From assembly GCF_000067045.1 (NCBI RefSeq), contig NC_010125.1, positions 646,001 through 710,000 of the forward strand: a stretch of DNA of 64,000 bases, in the 5' to 3' direction. The DNA is from Gluconacetobacter diazotrophicus PA1 5. GTDB taxonomy: Bacteria > Pseudomonadota > Alphaproteobacteria > Acetobacterales > Acetobacteraceae. Both the position numbers and the translations under genes were made by a program. Every line of letters starts with the position of its first letter. Within the stretch, counting starts at the first letter, position 1. Below, in pieces: positions 53,255 through 63,538 of the stretch. Under the pieces are notes generated by a model. It did no database searches and was not told where the DNA came from. It saw nothing but the letters and a program-made list of their open reading frames with translations.

Positions 53255-53785
53255 TCAGAGCTTCTCGACCTGGCTGTATTCCAGGTCCACCGGCGTCGAG
53301 CGACCGAAGATCGAGACGCTGACCTTGAGGCGCGCCTTGTCCTCGTCCACTTCCTCGATCGTGCCGTTGAACGAGGTGAACGGCCCATCGGACACGCGGA
53401 CCTGCTCGCCGATCTCGAAGGTGATGGAGGGGCGGGGGCGTTCCACGCCTTCCTGCGCCTGCTTCATGATCCGGTCGGCCTCGGCGCCGGAAATCGGCGA
53501 GGGACGGGTCTTGCTGCCCAGGAAGCCGGTCACCTTCGGCGTATCCTTGACCAGATGCCAGGCCTCGTCGGTCAGCTCCATGTTGACCAGGACGTAGCCG
53601 GGGAAGAACTTCCGCTCGGCGCTGACCTTCTGGCCGCGCCGGACCTCGACCACTTCCTCGGAAGGAACCAGCACGTCACCAAAATGGTCGGACAGGCCCT
53701 TCTGCGCGGCCTGCTCCTTGATGTGCTGGGCGATCTTCTTTTCGAAGCCTGAATAGACGTGAACGACGTACCAACGTTTTGCCAT
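53255..53785 (-). CDS. nusG: Transcription antitermination/termination factor NusG
   Basis: A 176-residue NusG: NGN domain ([52 protein letters not shown]) and C-terminal KOW ([20 protein letters not shown], ending [11 protein letters not shown]). Binds RNA polymerase and couples it to Rho or ribosomes. ATG 53785 is the family start. It follows secE by 10 bp. Downstream comes a terminator and the convergent pqi operon rather than rplK. Confidence 0.97.
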   Translation of the reverse strand: MAKRWYVVHVYSGFEKKIAQHIKEQAAQKGLSDHFGDVLVPSEEVVEVRRGQKVSAERKFFPGYVLVNMELTDEAWHLVKDTPKVTGFLGSKTRPSPISGAEADRIMKQAQEGVERPRPSITFEIGEQVRVSDGPFTSFNGTIEEVDEDKARLKVSVSIFGRSTPVDLEYSQVEKL

Positions 53786-53795
53786 GGTCCGGCCC

Positions 53796-53990
53796 TCAGC
53801 CTCCAAGCCCAAAGAGTTCCCGTACGCCCAGGCCGATGATCTGGTCGACGACAAAGAAAAACACCGACGTCATGGCGGCCATGGCCAGAACCGCGCCCGT
53901 CGTCACCAGCGTGGCGCGACGCGTGGGCCATGTGACCTTGCCCGCTTCGGCGCGGACGTCTTGCACAAATTTCGCGGGACTGACCGACAC
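53796..53990 (-). CDS. secE: Preprotein translocase subunit SecE
   Basis: A 64-residue, single-span SecE with the conserved amphipathic segment [20 protein letters not shown] and one membrane helix ([21 protein letters not shown], in part). Stabilises SecY in the translocon. Start is GTG 53990 with AGAAGGG 7 bases upstream. It lies between tRNA-Trp and nusG as in most bacteria. Confidence 0.95.
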   Translation of the reverse strand: MSVSPAKFVQDVRAEAGKVTWPTRRATLVTTGAVLAMAAMTSVFFFVVDQIIGLGVRELFGLGG

Positions 53991-54116
53991 GAAACACCCT
54001 TCTTGTAACACCACGCCACCGTCCATCCGGAAAGGGCGGACGGGGCCGAAAATCACCTCAACTGCATGTCGGGGCGCCACCTTTGCCCGGACGGAACAGA
54101 TCCGACCGGGGCGGTC

Positions 54117-54193
54117 TGGCAGGGGTGGAGGGTCTCGAACCCGCAACCTCCGGTTTTGGAGACCGGCGCTCTAGCCAATTGAGCTACACCCCT
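54117..54193 (-). tRNA. tRNA-Trp (CCA)
   Basis: Minus-strand cloverleaf: acceptor AGGGGTG/CACCCCT, D-arm GTAGCTCAATTGGCTAGAGC, anticodon loop CTCCAAA with anticodon CCA, T-arm GCGGGTTCGAGACCC, discriminator G and encoded CCA. 77 nt. Located upstream of secE-nusG, the common arrangement. Confidence 0.96.
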
Positions 54194-54418
54194 GCATGCC
54201 GCCTTCGGCGCCGACCAAGAAATAGCGGAAAGCTGGTTTCTTGGCCACCCGTGCGAACCCGGCGCAGGCAGCGGAAAAAAGTATGACCGGGCGGCAAAGT
54301 CAAGGGGGGCCGATGCAATTCCCTGCCGCGACGGGCCGGAACCCGCGAACCGGCATGACGACACCGGCAGGCGGGACTTGCCGCGCGGCCGGGTTCGGCG
54401 TTATGAACGTCGCCATGG

Positions 54419-54492
54419 GCGGGCGTAGCATAGTGGTAATGCAGTAGCCTTCCAAGCTTCTGAGGAGGGTTCGATTCCCTTCGCCCGCTCCA
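54419..54492 (+). tRNA. tRNA-Gly (TCC)
   Basis: Plus-strand cloverleaf: acceptor GCGGGCG/CGCCCGC, D-arm TAGCATAGTGGTAATGC, anticodon loop CTTCCAA with anticodon TCC, T-arm AGGGTTCGATTCCCT, discriminator T and encoded CCA. 74 nt. The 225-bp gap between it and tRNA-Trp holds nothing else I can identify. Confidence 0.96.
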
Positions 54493-54630
54493 TCTCCCCG
54501 CTGCTTTTTTCCAGAAAATCGATTCGATCCGGCTCCGGACCGGCGTGATCGCATCCGCGTGACCGGGCTGCTCGTGACTGGACTGTTCGTGACTGGGCGG
54601 CCGACGGCGGGATTCCTATTGTCGCGGGGC

Positions 54631-56157
54631 ATGACCGACCTGTCCCCCCATCCCGCTCTGCGTTCCGATCTTCGTCCGGGCCTGGTGCTGGCCACCTGTT
54701 GCCTCAGCCTGCTGCTGGTGATGATGGACGTGACCATCGTCAATGTCGCGCTGCCGTCGATTCGCGCGGCGCTGGGCGGGCGGTTTTCGAACCTGCAATG
54801 GGTGGTGGACGCCTACACGCTGGTCGTGGCCACCCTGCTGGTCCTGGCGGGGTCGACGGCCGACCGGATCGGCCGGCGCCGCGTCTTCGTCACGGGAATC
54901 GCGATCTTCTGCCTGGGGTCGGCGCTGTGCGGCCTGGCGCCCAGCGCGCGGGCCCTGGTGATGGCGCGCGCGTTCCAGGGGCTGGGCGGCGCGATGCTGA
55001 ATCCCGTGGCGCTGTCGATCATCGCCAATGTCTTCGTCACCCCCGTGGCCCGGGCGCGGGCGATCGGCATGTGGGGCGGCATGTCGGGGCTGGCACTGGC
55101 GCTGGGGCCGCTGGCGGGCGGCGTGCTGACCACGCTGGCCGGCTGGCGGGCCGTGTTCTGGGTCAACCTGCCGATCGGACTGGTGGCGATGGTCCTCAGC
55201 CTGCGCTTCATTCCCGAATCGCGGGCGGCGCGGGTACGGCCGATCGACGTGCCGGCGCAGGTGCTGATCGCCCTGGTCCTGGCGGCGACGACCGCGGCAC
55301 TGATCGAAGCCCGCAACTACGGCTGGGGCGCCCCGGCCATCCAGGCGACGCTCGCCCTCGCGGCGATGGGGATGGTGGCGCTGGTCGTGGTGGAACGCCG
55401 GCGGGCGCAGCCGCTGCTGGATCTGCGCTTCTTCCGTGCCCTGCCGTTCACCGGGGCGATCCTGATCGCGATCTGCGCCTTCGCGATCTTCAGTTCCTTC
55501 CTGTTCCTGAACACGCTGTACCTGCAGGACGTGCGCGGCCTGTCCGCCCTGCGGGCCGGGCTGTACACGCTGCCTTTCGCCATGGGGGTGATGGCCTGCG
55601 CGCCGCTGTCGGGCCGCATCGTGGGGGCGCACGGCGCGCGGTTGCCGCTGCTGCTGTCGGCGCTGGGGCTGGGGGGCGGGGCGATATTGCTGACCGGTCT
55701 GACGGCGACCACACCGCCCGCGGTGCTGCTGGCCGCCTACGGCCTGTGCGGCTGTGGATTCGGCCTGTGCAACGCGCCGATCACCAATGCGGCGGTTTCG
55801 GGCATGCCGCGCGACCAGGCGGGGCTGGCGGCGGCCCTGGCCTCGACCAGCCGGCAGATCGGCGCCCTGCTGGGGATCGCGGCATCGGGGGCGATGACGG
55901 CATCGGTCATGTCCGCCCCGGTCCAGCCGGCGCCGCTGTCATCAGCGGGCGCCGTCGTCGCGTACATGGCACTGCTGCCGGCGGCCAGCCATCGGGTCTG
56001 GTGGACCATCGTCGTCCTGGCCTGCGGCATCGCCGGCCTGGGCGTGGTGTCGACGGGCGCGCGCGCCCGGCGCAGCGCGCAGACGGTCCGCGCGCTGTTC
56101 GATGACGGGCCGCAGGCGTCCGGTTACAGGACGGACAGCACCCCGCCATCGACATAA
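54631..56157 (+). CDS. MFS drug exporter of the DHA2 family (EmrB/QacA type)
   Basis: A 508-residue, fourteen-helix drug:proton antiporter. It has the motif C-like MMDVTIVNVALPSIRAAL in helix 1, VVDAYTLVVATLLVLAGSTADRIGRRRVF (in parts), GLGGAMLNPVALSIIANVF and ALGPLAGGVLTTLAGWRAVFWVN, in two parts. Exports toxic compounds. ATG 54631 is preferred; upstream in-frame codons lie in a short tandem repeat (CGTGACTGG units). No EmrA partner is adjacent. Its last 34 bases overlap the convergent gno gene. Confidence 0.88.
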   Translation: MTDLSPHPALRSDLRPGLVLATCCLSLLLVMMDVTIVNVALPSIRAALGGRFSNLQWVVDAYTLVVATLLVLAGSTADRIGRRRVFVTGIAIFCLGSALCGLAPSARALVMARAFQGLGGAMLNPVALSIIANVFVTPVARARAIGMWGGMSGLALALGPLAGGVLTTLAGWRAVFWVNLPIGLVAMVLSLRFIPESRAARVRPIDVPAQVLIALVLAATTAALIEARNYGWGAPAIQATLALAAMGMVALVVVERRRAQPLLDLRFFRALPFTGAILIAICAFAIFSSFLFLNTLYLQDVRGLSALRAGLYTLPFAMGVMACAPLSGRIVGAHGARLPLLLSALGLGGGAILLTGLTATTPPAVLLAAYGLCGCGFGLCNAPITNAAVSGMPRDQAGLAAALASTSRQIGALLGIAASGAMTASVMSAPVQPAPLSSAGAVVAYMALLPAASHRVWWTIVVLACGIAGLGVVSTGARARRSAQTVRALFDDGPQASGYRTDSTPPST

Positions 56158-56909
56158 AGCGTCTGGCCGTTGACGAAGGACGACGCGTCGGACGCCAGGA
56201 AGACCGCCGCGCCCTGCAGTTCCTCCACCCGGCCCCAGCGCCCGGCCGGCGTGCGCTTCTGCAGCCAGGCATTGAAGTCCGGGTCTTCGACCAGCGCGCG
56301 GTTCAGCGGCGTCTCGAAATAGCCGGGGCCGATGGCGTTGATCTGCAGCCCGTGCCGGGCCCAGTCGGCGCACATGCCCTTGGTCAGGTTCTTCACCGCG
56401 CCCTTGCTGGCGGTGTAGGGGGCGATTCCCGGCCGGGCCAGTTCGCACTGCACGCTGCCGATATTGATGATCTTGCCCTTGCCGCGCGGGATCATGTGCC
56501 GGGCCACCGCCGTGCCGACGAAGAAGACGCTGTCCAGGTTCGTGCGCATCAGCTCCGACCAGTCCTCGGGCGAAAACGTGTCCAGCGGCGCGCGGCGCTG
56601 AATGCCGGCATTGTTGACCAGGATGCGGATCGGGCCGTCGGCCTCCTCGATCCGCCGCACCCCGTCCTCGACCGCCGCGCGGTCGGTTACGTCGAACGCA
56701 CGGGCCAGGATCGTGCGCGTCGCGCCGTCAGGCGCCGTGTCGCGCAGGTGTGTGGCGGCGGCCTCCAGCCGGGCGGCGTCACGCCCGTTCAGGATGACAT
56801 GAGCCCCCGCGTCGGCCAGACCGGCAGCGATTGCCAGGCCGATTCCGCCGCTGGAGCCGGTGACGAGCGCCAGGCGTCCGGTCAGGTCGAAGAGGGGGTT
56901 GGAAGGCAT
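56124..56909 (-). CDS. gno: Gluconate 5-dehydrogenase (5-keto-D-gluconate reductase)
   Basis: A 261-residue cytoplasmic SDR that interconverts D-gluconate and 5-keto-D-gluconate with NADP(H). Landmarks are LVTGSSGGIGLAIA, ILVNNAGIQRRAPL, catalytic Ser in NIGSVQCELARPGIAPYTASK with Tyr/Lys, and PAGRWGRVEELQGAAVFLAS, very close to Gluconobacter Gno. It is divergent from a LacI-family regulator 157 bp away, probably its repressor. It supports the acetic acid bacterium assignment. Confidence 0.92.
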   Translation of the reverse strand: MPSNPLFDLTGRLALVTGSSGGIGLAIAAGLADAGAHVILNGRDAARLEAAATHLRDTAPDGATRTILARAFDVTDRAAVEDGVRRIEEADGPIRILVNNAGIQRRAPLDTFSPEDWSELMRTNLDSVFFVGTAVARHMIPRGKGKIINIGSVQCELARPGIAPYTASKGAVKNLTKGMCADWARHGLQINAIGPGYFETPLNRALVEDPDFNAWLQKRTPAGRWGRVEELQGAAVFLASDASSFVNGQTLYVDGGVLSVL

Positions 56910-57066
56910 GATGGACGATTCCCGTTTCTGTTCTTGAGATTAAGCGGCCAACGGGACAGGAACATGGCGGCATTGTCCATATTTCCGGCGCCGCTTTGGC
57001 CGGCGCGGGACTATAAGTTTCCGTGAACGACGGGCCCGGGGCGAGCGGGAAGGGTGTGAAACGGGC

Positions 57067-58224
57067 ATGACAGGCAGGCGGACGACAGGAACAGGCCCGA
57101 CGGCTGGGCCGGAGGTGCCGGGGCAGGAAGGGCCAGGGCAGGGGATGCCGGAACACGCGATATCCGAGGCACGGCCGCGTGCCGCCCGGCCCACCATCAT
57201 GGATGTCTCGGCGCGGGCGGGGGTGTCGCGCATGACGGTCTCCCGCGCCTTGCGGACGCCGGACCTGGTCCGCGAGGACACGCGGCGGGCCATCGAACGC
57301 GCCATTGCCGACCTGGGCTATGTGCCCGACCGGGCGGCCGAGGCCCTGTCGACCCGCCGCAGCGGTTTCGTCGGGCTGGTGGTGCCGACCCTGACCAACA
57401 CCAATTTCGCCGATGCGGCGCGGGGGCTGACGGACATCATCCGCCGCGACGGGTACGAATTGCTGATTGGGTATACCGATTATGACGAAAACGCAATGCT
57501 GCGCCACGTGCGCGACATGCTGGGCCGCCGGGCGGAGGCCCTGATCCTGCCGGCCGGTCCGCGCGGGCCGGCGTTACGGGGCATGCTGGCGTCGGAAACC
57601 ATTCCCATCGTACAGATGGCGGGCCTGGCCGGCCGGCCGGTCCATCGCATGGTCGGCTATTCGAACCGCGAGGCCGGGCGCATGGCCGCACACCACCTGA
57701 TCGCGCTGGGCCATACGCGCATCGGTGCCCTGGGGGCGGAGGGTGACGGCCTGTCCTGCGATCATCGCGGCGGCGAGCGGCTGGCGGGCTTCGCCGAGGC
57801 CCTGCGTGAGGCCGGATTGTCCGACGCGCTTGTGCTGCGCATGGGCAATCCGCCGATTTCCTTTACCCATGGCGCGCAGGCCATGGGGCATCTGCTGAAC
57901 CGGGAACCGGACGTGCAGGCGGTGTTCGCGGTGTCCGACCTGGTGGGGGTCGGCGCGCTGATGGAATGCCACCGAAGGGGCGTGCGCGTTCCGCAGGATA
58001 TATCGCTGATCGGGTTCGGCGGGTTCGAGGTCGGCCGCCAGATGGTGCCCGCCCTGACCACGGTCGCGGTCGATTTCCGCGCGATGGGCGAACGGACGGG
58101 GCGCATGGTGCTGGACCTGCTGGCCGGCCGCCCCGGGGTGCCCCGCATCGTCGATCTGGGCGTGGCGCTGGTCGAACGCGAAACGACGGCCTTCCGTCCG
58201 TCCGCGCTGTCCATCACCGCCTGA
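57067..58224 (+). CDS. LacI-family regulator, probable gluconate-responsive repressor
   Basis: A 385-residue LacI/GalR regulator, with the HTH (IMDVSARAGVSRMTVSRALR) and hinge (GYVPDRAAEALSTRRSG), then a sugar-binding domain (FVGLVVPTLTNTNFADAARG, TRIGALGAEGDGL, ISLIGFGGFEVG), resembling GntR of E. coli. An unusual 40-residue Gly/Pro/Thr-rich N-terminal extension precedes the HTH if ATG 57067 is used; ATG 57145, which follows GGGCAGGGG, is a good alternative. It is divergent from gno. Confidence 0.88.
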   Translation: MTGRRTTGTGPTAGPEVPGQEGPGQGMPEHAISEARPRAARPTIMDVSARAGVSRMTVSRALRTPDLVREDTRRAIERAIADLGYVPDRAAEALSTRRSGFVGLVVPTLTNTNFADAARGLTDIIRRDGYELLIGYTDYDENAMLRHVRDMLGRRAEALILPAGPRGPALRGMLASETIPIVQMAGLAGRPVHRMVGYSNREAGRMAAHHLIALGHTRIGALGAEGDGLSCDHRGGERLAGFAEALREAGLSDALVLRMGNPPISFTHGAQAMGHLLNREPDVQAVFAVSDLVGVGALMECHRRGVRVPQDISLIGFGGFEVGRQMVPALTTVAVDFRAMGERTGRMVLDLLAGRPGVPRIVDLGVALVERETTAFRPSALSITA

Positions 58225-58332
58225 AGGACCGCGGGCCGAACAGGCGCCCGCGCGCCCGCTGCAATGGCGGTGCCAACGGCGGAGCGGAAGGCGTTGCCAG
58301 GCGCGCGGGACCGCGTCATTGTCCCATCAGGC

Positions 58333-58362
58333 TTGTTGCGTGGGGCGGGGCGGCATGCTAGA
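58333..58362 (+). promoter_or_regulatory. Candidate promoter of the atp operon
   Basis: TTGTTG (58333-58338) and GCTAGA (58357-58362) with an 18-bp spacer lie about 85 bp before atpH, followed by a GC-rich dyad (GGGGCG...CGCCCC). The match is moderate; position makes it the best candidate in the 224-bp gap after the LacI gene. Confidence 0.35.
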
Positions 58363-58448
58363 CGCCCCGCCAACGATGGACAGGACATGAAACGGCGGAC
58401 AGGACCGATTCCGGGGCCGCCGCACGTCATAATGTTCAGGATCTTGGG

Positions 58449-59045
58449 ATGGAAAGGCCGACCGTGGTTTCGGGTGGAACGACAACAATATCGATCGCCT
58501 CCGTCGCCAATGGCCTTCCGGGTCGTTACGCAACGGCACTCTATGAACTGGCCGCCGACCGGTGGCTGCTGAACGAGGTCCTGCCCCAGGCCGAGGCCCT
58601 GCGCGGCCTGATCGACGGCAACGCCGATTTCCGGGCCCTTCTGAGCGACCGCACCCTCGACATCAAGGACATCACCCGCGCGCTGCTGGCGGTGCTCGAT
58701 GCCCAGGGGTTCGGCGCAACCATCCGCCATTTCGTGGGCGTCATCGCCCGCAACCGCCGCCTGTCCCAGCTGCCGGCCATCCTCGACGCGCTGCGGGCGA
58801 TCGCCGCCGCCAAGCGCGGGGAAGAGGTGGCTGAAGTTGTCTCGGCCCAGCCCCTGACGGACTTGCAGCGCGTCCAGCTTCAAAGCCGCCTCGCCGAGGC
58901 CGGCTATTCCAGGGTCAACATTCAGGAGCGTGTCGATGCGGCGCTGCTGGGCGGCCTGGTCGTGCGCGTCGGCGCGCGCCTGTACGACACCAGCCTCCGG
59001 TCCCGCCTGACCCGCCTGCACCACGCCATGAAGGGAGCCGCGTGA
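58449..59045 (+). CDS. atpH: ATP synthase F1 delta subunit
   Basis: A 198-residue delta/OSCP subunit connecting F1 to the peripheral stalk. It has [20 protein letters not shown] near the N terminus and the C-terminal signature [20 protein letters not shown]...[16 protein letters not shown]. The first about 15 residues are extra; GTG 58464 is an alternative start. First gene of atpHAGDC, overlapping atpA by TGATG. Confidence 0.95.
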   Translation: MERPTVVSGGTTTISIASVANGLPGRYATALYELAADRWLLNEVLPQAEALRGLIDGNADFRALLSDRTLDIKDITRALLAVLDAQGFGATIRHFVGVIARNRRLSQLPAILDALRAIAAAKRGEEVAEVVSAQPLTDLQRVQLQSRLAEAGYSRVNIQERVDAALLGGLVVRVGARLYDTSLRSRLTRLHHAMKGAA

Positions 59046-60583
59046 TGGAAATCCGCCCCGCCGAGATTTCGGATATCCTCAAGCAGCAGATCGCCACGTT
59101 CGACACGCCGGTTGATATTGCCGAGACGGGCACGATCCTGTCGGTCGGCGACGGCATCGCCCGCGTCTACGGCCTGCAGAACGTGCAGGCCGGCGAAATG
59201 GTCGAATTCCCGGGATCGGGCCAGCGCGGCATGGCGCTGAACCTGGAAAACGACAATGTCGGCGTCGTGATCTTCGGCGATGACGCCGACATGCGCGAAG
59301 GCGACACCGTCTCGCGCACCGGCGCGGTGGTCGAGGTCCCGACCGGCAAGGCCCTGCTGGGCCGCGTGGTCGACGGCCTGGGCAACCCGATCGACGGCAA
59401 GGGACCGCTGGTCGGCGACGTCGTCATGAAGCGCGCCGACGTCAAGGCGCCCGGCATCATGCCGCGCCAGTCGGTCGGCGAGCCGATGCAGACCGGAATC
59501 AAGGCGATCGACGCCCTGGTGCCCATCGGACGCGGCCAGCGCGAACTGATCATCGGCGACCGCCAGACCGGCAAGACGGCCATCCTGATCGACACCATCG
59601 TCGCGCAGAAGTCGGTCAACGCCCTGGGCGACGACAAGAAGTCGCTGTACTGCATCTATGTCGCCATCGGCCAGAAGCGCTCGACGGTGGCCCAGCTGGT
59701 CCGCACGCTGGAGGAAACCGGCGCGATGGAATATTCCATCGTCGTCGCCGCCACCGCGTCCGACCCGGCGCCGATGCAGTACCTGGCCCCGTACGCCGCC
59801 TGCGCCATGGGCGAATATTTCCGCGACAACGGCATGCATGCCCTGATCGTGTATGACGACCTGTCCAAGCAGGCCGTGGCCTATCGCCAGATGTCGCTGC
59901 TGCTGCGCCGCCCGCCGGGCCGCGAGGCCTATCCGGGCGATGTGTTTTACCTGCATTCCCGCCTGCTGGAACGCGCGGCGAAGATGTCGGATGAATACGG
60001 CGCGGGTTCGCTGACGGCGCTGCCGGTCATCGAAACCCAGGCCGGCGACGTTTCGGCCTATATCCCGACCAACGTGATCTCGATCACCGACGGCCAGGTG
60101 TTCCTGGAAACCGACCTGTTCTATCGCGGCATCCGCCCGGCGGTGAATGTCGGCGGTTCGGTGTCGCGCGTCGGCTCGGCCGCGCAGATCAAGGCGATGA
60201 AGCAGGTCGCCGGCAAGATCAAGCTGGAACTGGCGCAGTACCGCGAAATGGCGGCGTTCTCGCAGTTCGCGTCCGACCTCGATCCCGCCACGCAGAAGCA
60301 GCTTGCGCGCGGCGCGCGGCTGGTCGAACTGCTGAAGCAGCCCGAAACCTCGCCCCTCGCGGTCGAGGAGCAGGTGTGCGTCCTGTTCGCGGGCACTCGC
60401 GGCTTCATTGACGCGGTGCCGGTGGACAAGGTGAGCAGCTACGAGCGCCAGCTGCTGGCCGAACTGCACACCGGCGGCAAGGAAATCCTGGAATCGATCC
60501 GCACTGAGCGGCAGATCACCAAGGATAATGAAACGCGCCTGACCGACTTCCTGACGAGCTTCGGCCGTCAGTTCGCGGGCTGA
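59045..60583 (+). CDS. atpA: ATP synthase F1 alpha subunit
   Basis: A 512-residue alpha subunit with the P-loop GDRQTGKTA, the [20 protein letters not shown] segment and [18 protein letters not shown]. It forms the regulatory nucleotide sites of F1. ATG 59045 lies within the atpH stop (TGATG), preceded by AAGGGAG. Confidence 0.98.
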   Translation: MEIRPAEISDILKQQIATFDTPVDIAETGTILSVGDGIARVYGLQNVQAGEMVEFPGSGQRGMALNLENDNVGVVIFGDDADMREGDTVSRTGAVVEVPTGKALLGRVVDGLGNPIDGKGPLVGDVVMKRADVKAPGIMPRQSVGEPMQTGIKAIDALVPIGRGQRELIIGDRQTGKTAILIDTIVAQKSVNALGDDKKSLYCIYVAIGQKRSTVAQLVRTLEETGAMEYSIVVAATASDPAPMQYLAPYAACAMGEYFRDNGMHALIVYDDLSKQAVAYRQMSLLLRRPPGREAYPGDVFYLHSRLLERAAKMSDEYGAGSLTALPVIETQAGDVSAYIPTNVISITDGQVFLETDLFYRGIRPAVNVGGSVSRVGSAAQIKAMKQVAGKIKLELAQYREMAAFSQFASDLDPATQKQLARGARLVELLKQPETSPLAVEEQVCVLFAGTRGFIDAVPVDKVSSYERQLLAELHTGGKEILESIRTERQITKDNETRLTDFLTSFGRQFAG

Positions 60584-60599
60584 AGGCGGACAGGCACCC

Positions 60600-61481
60600 A
60601 TGGCATCCCTCAAGGACCTTCGCGCGCGGATCGGCAGCGTCAAATCGACGAGGAAGATCACCAGCGCCATGAAGATGGTGGCGGCGGCCAAGCTGCGCCG
60701 GGCCCAGGGCCGGGCAGAGGCCGCACGCCCCTATGCGGCGGCGATGCGCAGGATGCTCGCGGAACTGGGCGCCAGCGTCCGCAATGAAGCCGGCCTGCCG
60801 CAGCTTCTGGCCGGGACGGGGAAGGACAAGGTCCATCTCCTGATCCCAATGACCAGCGACCGTGGACTGGCCGGCGCATTCAACGCCAACATCAACCGCA
60901 CGACGCGCGACCTGATCCGCCGCCTGCAGGCCGAGGGCAAGACGATTCGCCTGCTGCCCACCGGCCGCAAGGGGTACGAATTCCTGATGCGGGAATTCTC
61001 CGACCTGATCGTGGATCATGTCCACGGGTCGGGCGGCAAGGAGGTTCCGTTCTCGGCGGCGGCCGAACTGGGCGAACGGCTGACCGCTATGCTGGAAAAG
61101 GGCGAATTCGACGTCTGCACGGTGGTCTATAACCGCTTCAACAACGTCATGTCGCAGACGCCGACCGAGATGCAGCTGATTCCGCTGGCCGTGCCGGCGA
61201 ACGACACGGTTGCCTCGGGCGAGCGTGCCAGCTACGAATTCGAACCGGGCGAGGAGCAGTTGCTGTCCAGCCTGTTGCCGCGCAATCTGCAGGTCCAGCT
61301 TTACGCGACCATGCTGGAAAGCGCCGCGGGCGAACAGGGCGCGCGCATGACGGCCATGGACAACGCGACGCGCAACGCGGGCAAGGCCATCGACCGGCTG
61401 ACCCTGACCTACAACCGTACCCGCCAGACCAACATCACCAACGAACTGATCGAGATCATTTCGGGCGCCCAGGCCGTCTGA
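60600..61481 (+). CDS. atpG: ATP synthase F1 gamma subunit
   Basis: A 293-residue central-shaft subunit: N-terminal helix MASLKDLRARIGSVKSTRKI, TSDRGLAGAFNANI, and the C-terminal helix ARMTAMDNATRNAGKAIDRL followed by YNRTRQTNITNELIEI, all typical. It lies 16 bp after atpA, with GAAGGCGGA upstream of the ATG. Confidence 0.98.
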   Translation: MASLKDLRARIGSVKSTRKITSAMKMVAAAKLRRAQGRAEAARPYAAAMRRMLAELGASVRNEAGLPQLLAGTGKDKVHLLIPMTSDRGLAGAFNANINRTTRDLIRRLQAEGKTIRLLPTGRKGYEFLMREFSDLIVDHVHGSGGKEVPFSAAAELGERLTAMLEKGEFDVCTVVYNRFNNVMSQTPTEMQLIPLAVPANDTVASGERASYEFEPGEEQLLSSLLPRNLQVQLYATMLESAAGEQGARMTAMDNATRNAGKAIDRLTLTYNRTRQTNITNELIEIISGAQAV

Positions 61482-61513
61482 ATTTGATCCGGTCCCCTCG
61501 TCGCAGGAGCTGA

Positions 61514-62998
<1,485 letters not shown>

Positions 62999-63029
62999 CC
63001 GGCCCGATCCCGCGCAAGGAAGTCAGTTG

Positions 63030-63452
63030 ATGCCGATTAAGGTCGAGATCGTCAGCCCCGAGAAGGTCCTCTTCTCGCGCGCGGTCGACATGGCGCTGAT
63101 CCCGGGCCTGGAGGGCGATATCGCCGCCATGCCCGACCATGCGCCGATGATGCTGCTGCTGCGCGGTGGTGTCGTCGAACTGCATCAGGACGGGGCGGTG
63201 ACGGACCGGTTCTTCGTGGCCGGCGGCTTCGCCGACATGACGGAGACAAGCTGCACCATCCTGGCCGACCAGGCGACCGCGCTGTCCGACCTGTCGGTCG
63301 AGGCGGCCCAGGCCCGTCTGGCGGAACTGGAAGCCTCGTACGACAAGGCCGACAAGATGAACGTGCCGGTGCTGGACCTGCTGATGGCCAAGATGCAGTC
63401 GGCCCGCGCGGAAATCGAAGCGGCGGGCGGCCCAGCGGTCCAGGGCGCGTAA
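63030..63452 (+). CDS. atpC: ATP synthase F1 epsilon subunit
   Basis: A 140-residue epsilon subunit: beta-sandwich N terminus (IKVEIVSPEKVLFSRAVD, GDIAAMPDHAPMM) and a helical C terminus (AAQARLAELEASYDKAD). ATG 63030 follows AAGGAAGTCAGTTG; TTG 63027 is less likely. Last gene of the operon, followed by an intrinsic terminator. Confidence 0.96.
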   Translation: MPIKVEIVSPEKVLFSRAVDMALIPGLEGDIAAMPDHAPMMLLLRGGVVELHQDGAVTDRFFVAGGFADMTETSCTILADQATALSDLSVEAAQARLAELEASYDKADKMNVPVLDLLMAKMQSARAEIEAAGGPAVQGA

Positions 63453-63479
63453 CCGCCCCCGTTTGACGCAAGACGATGG

Positions 63480-63508
63480 CAGCACCCTTCGGGGTGCTGT
63501 TTTCGTTT
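63480..63508 (+). terminator. Intrinsic terminator of the atp operon
   Basis: CAGCACCC-TTCG-GGGTGCTG is a perfect 8-bp stem with a stable tetraloop followed by TTTTCGTTT, 27 bases after the atpC stop. Confidence 0.88.
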
Positions 63509-63538
63509 GGGGTTCGTAGAGGCCGCTTCAAAAATCCT

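Noticed and set aside
56950-56980. GGACA-N15-TGTCC inverted repeat between gno and the LacI-type gene as an operator
   Set aside because: The arms are only 5 bp with a wide spacer and do not resemble LacI-family operators; it could occur by chance.
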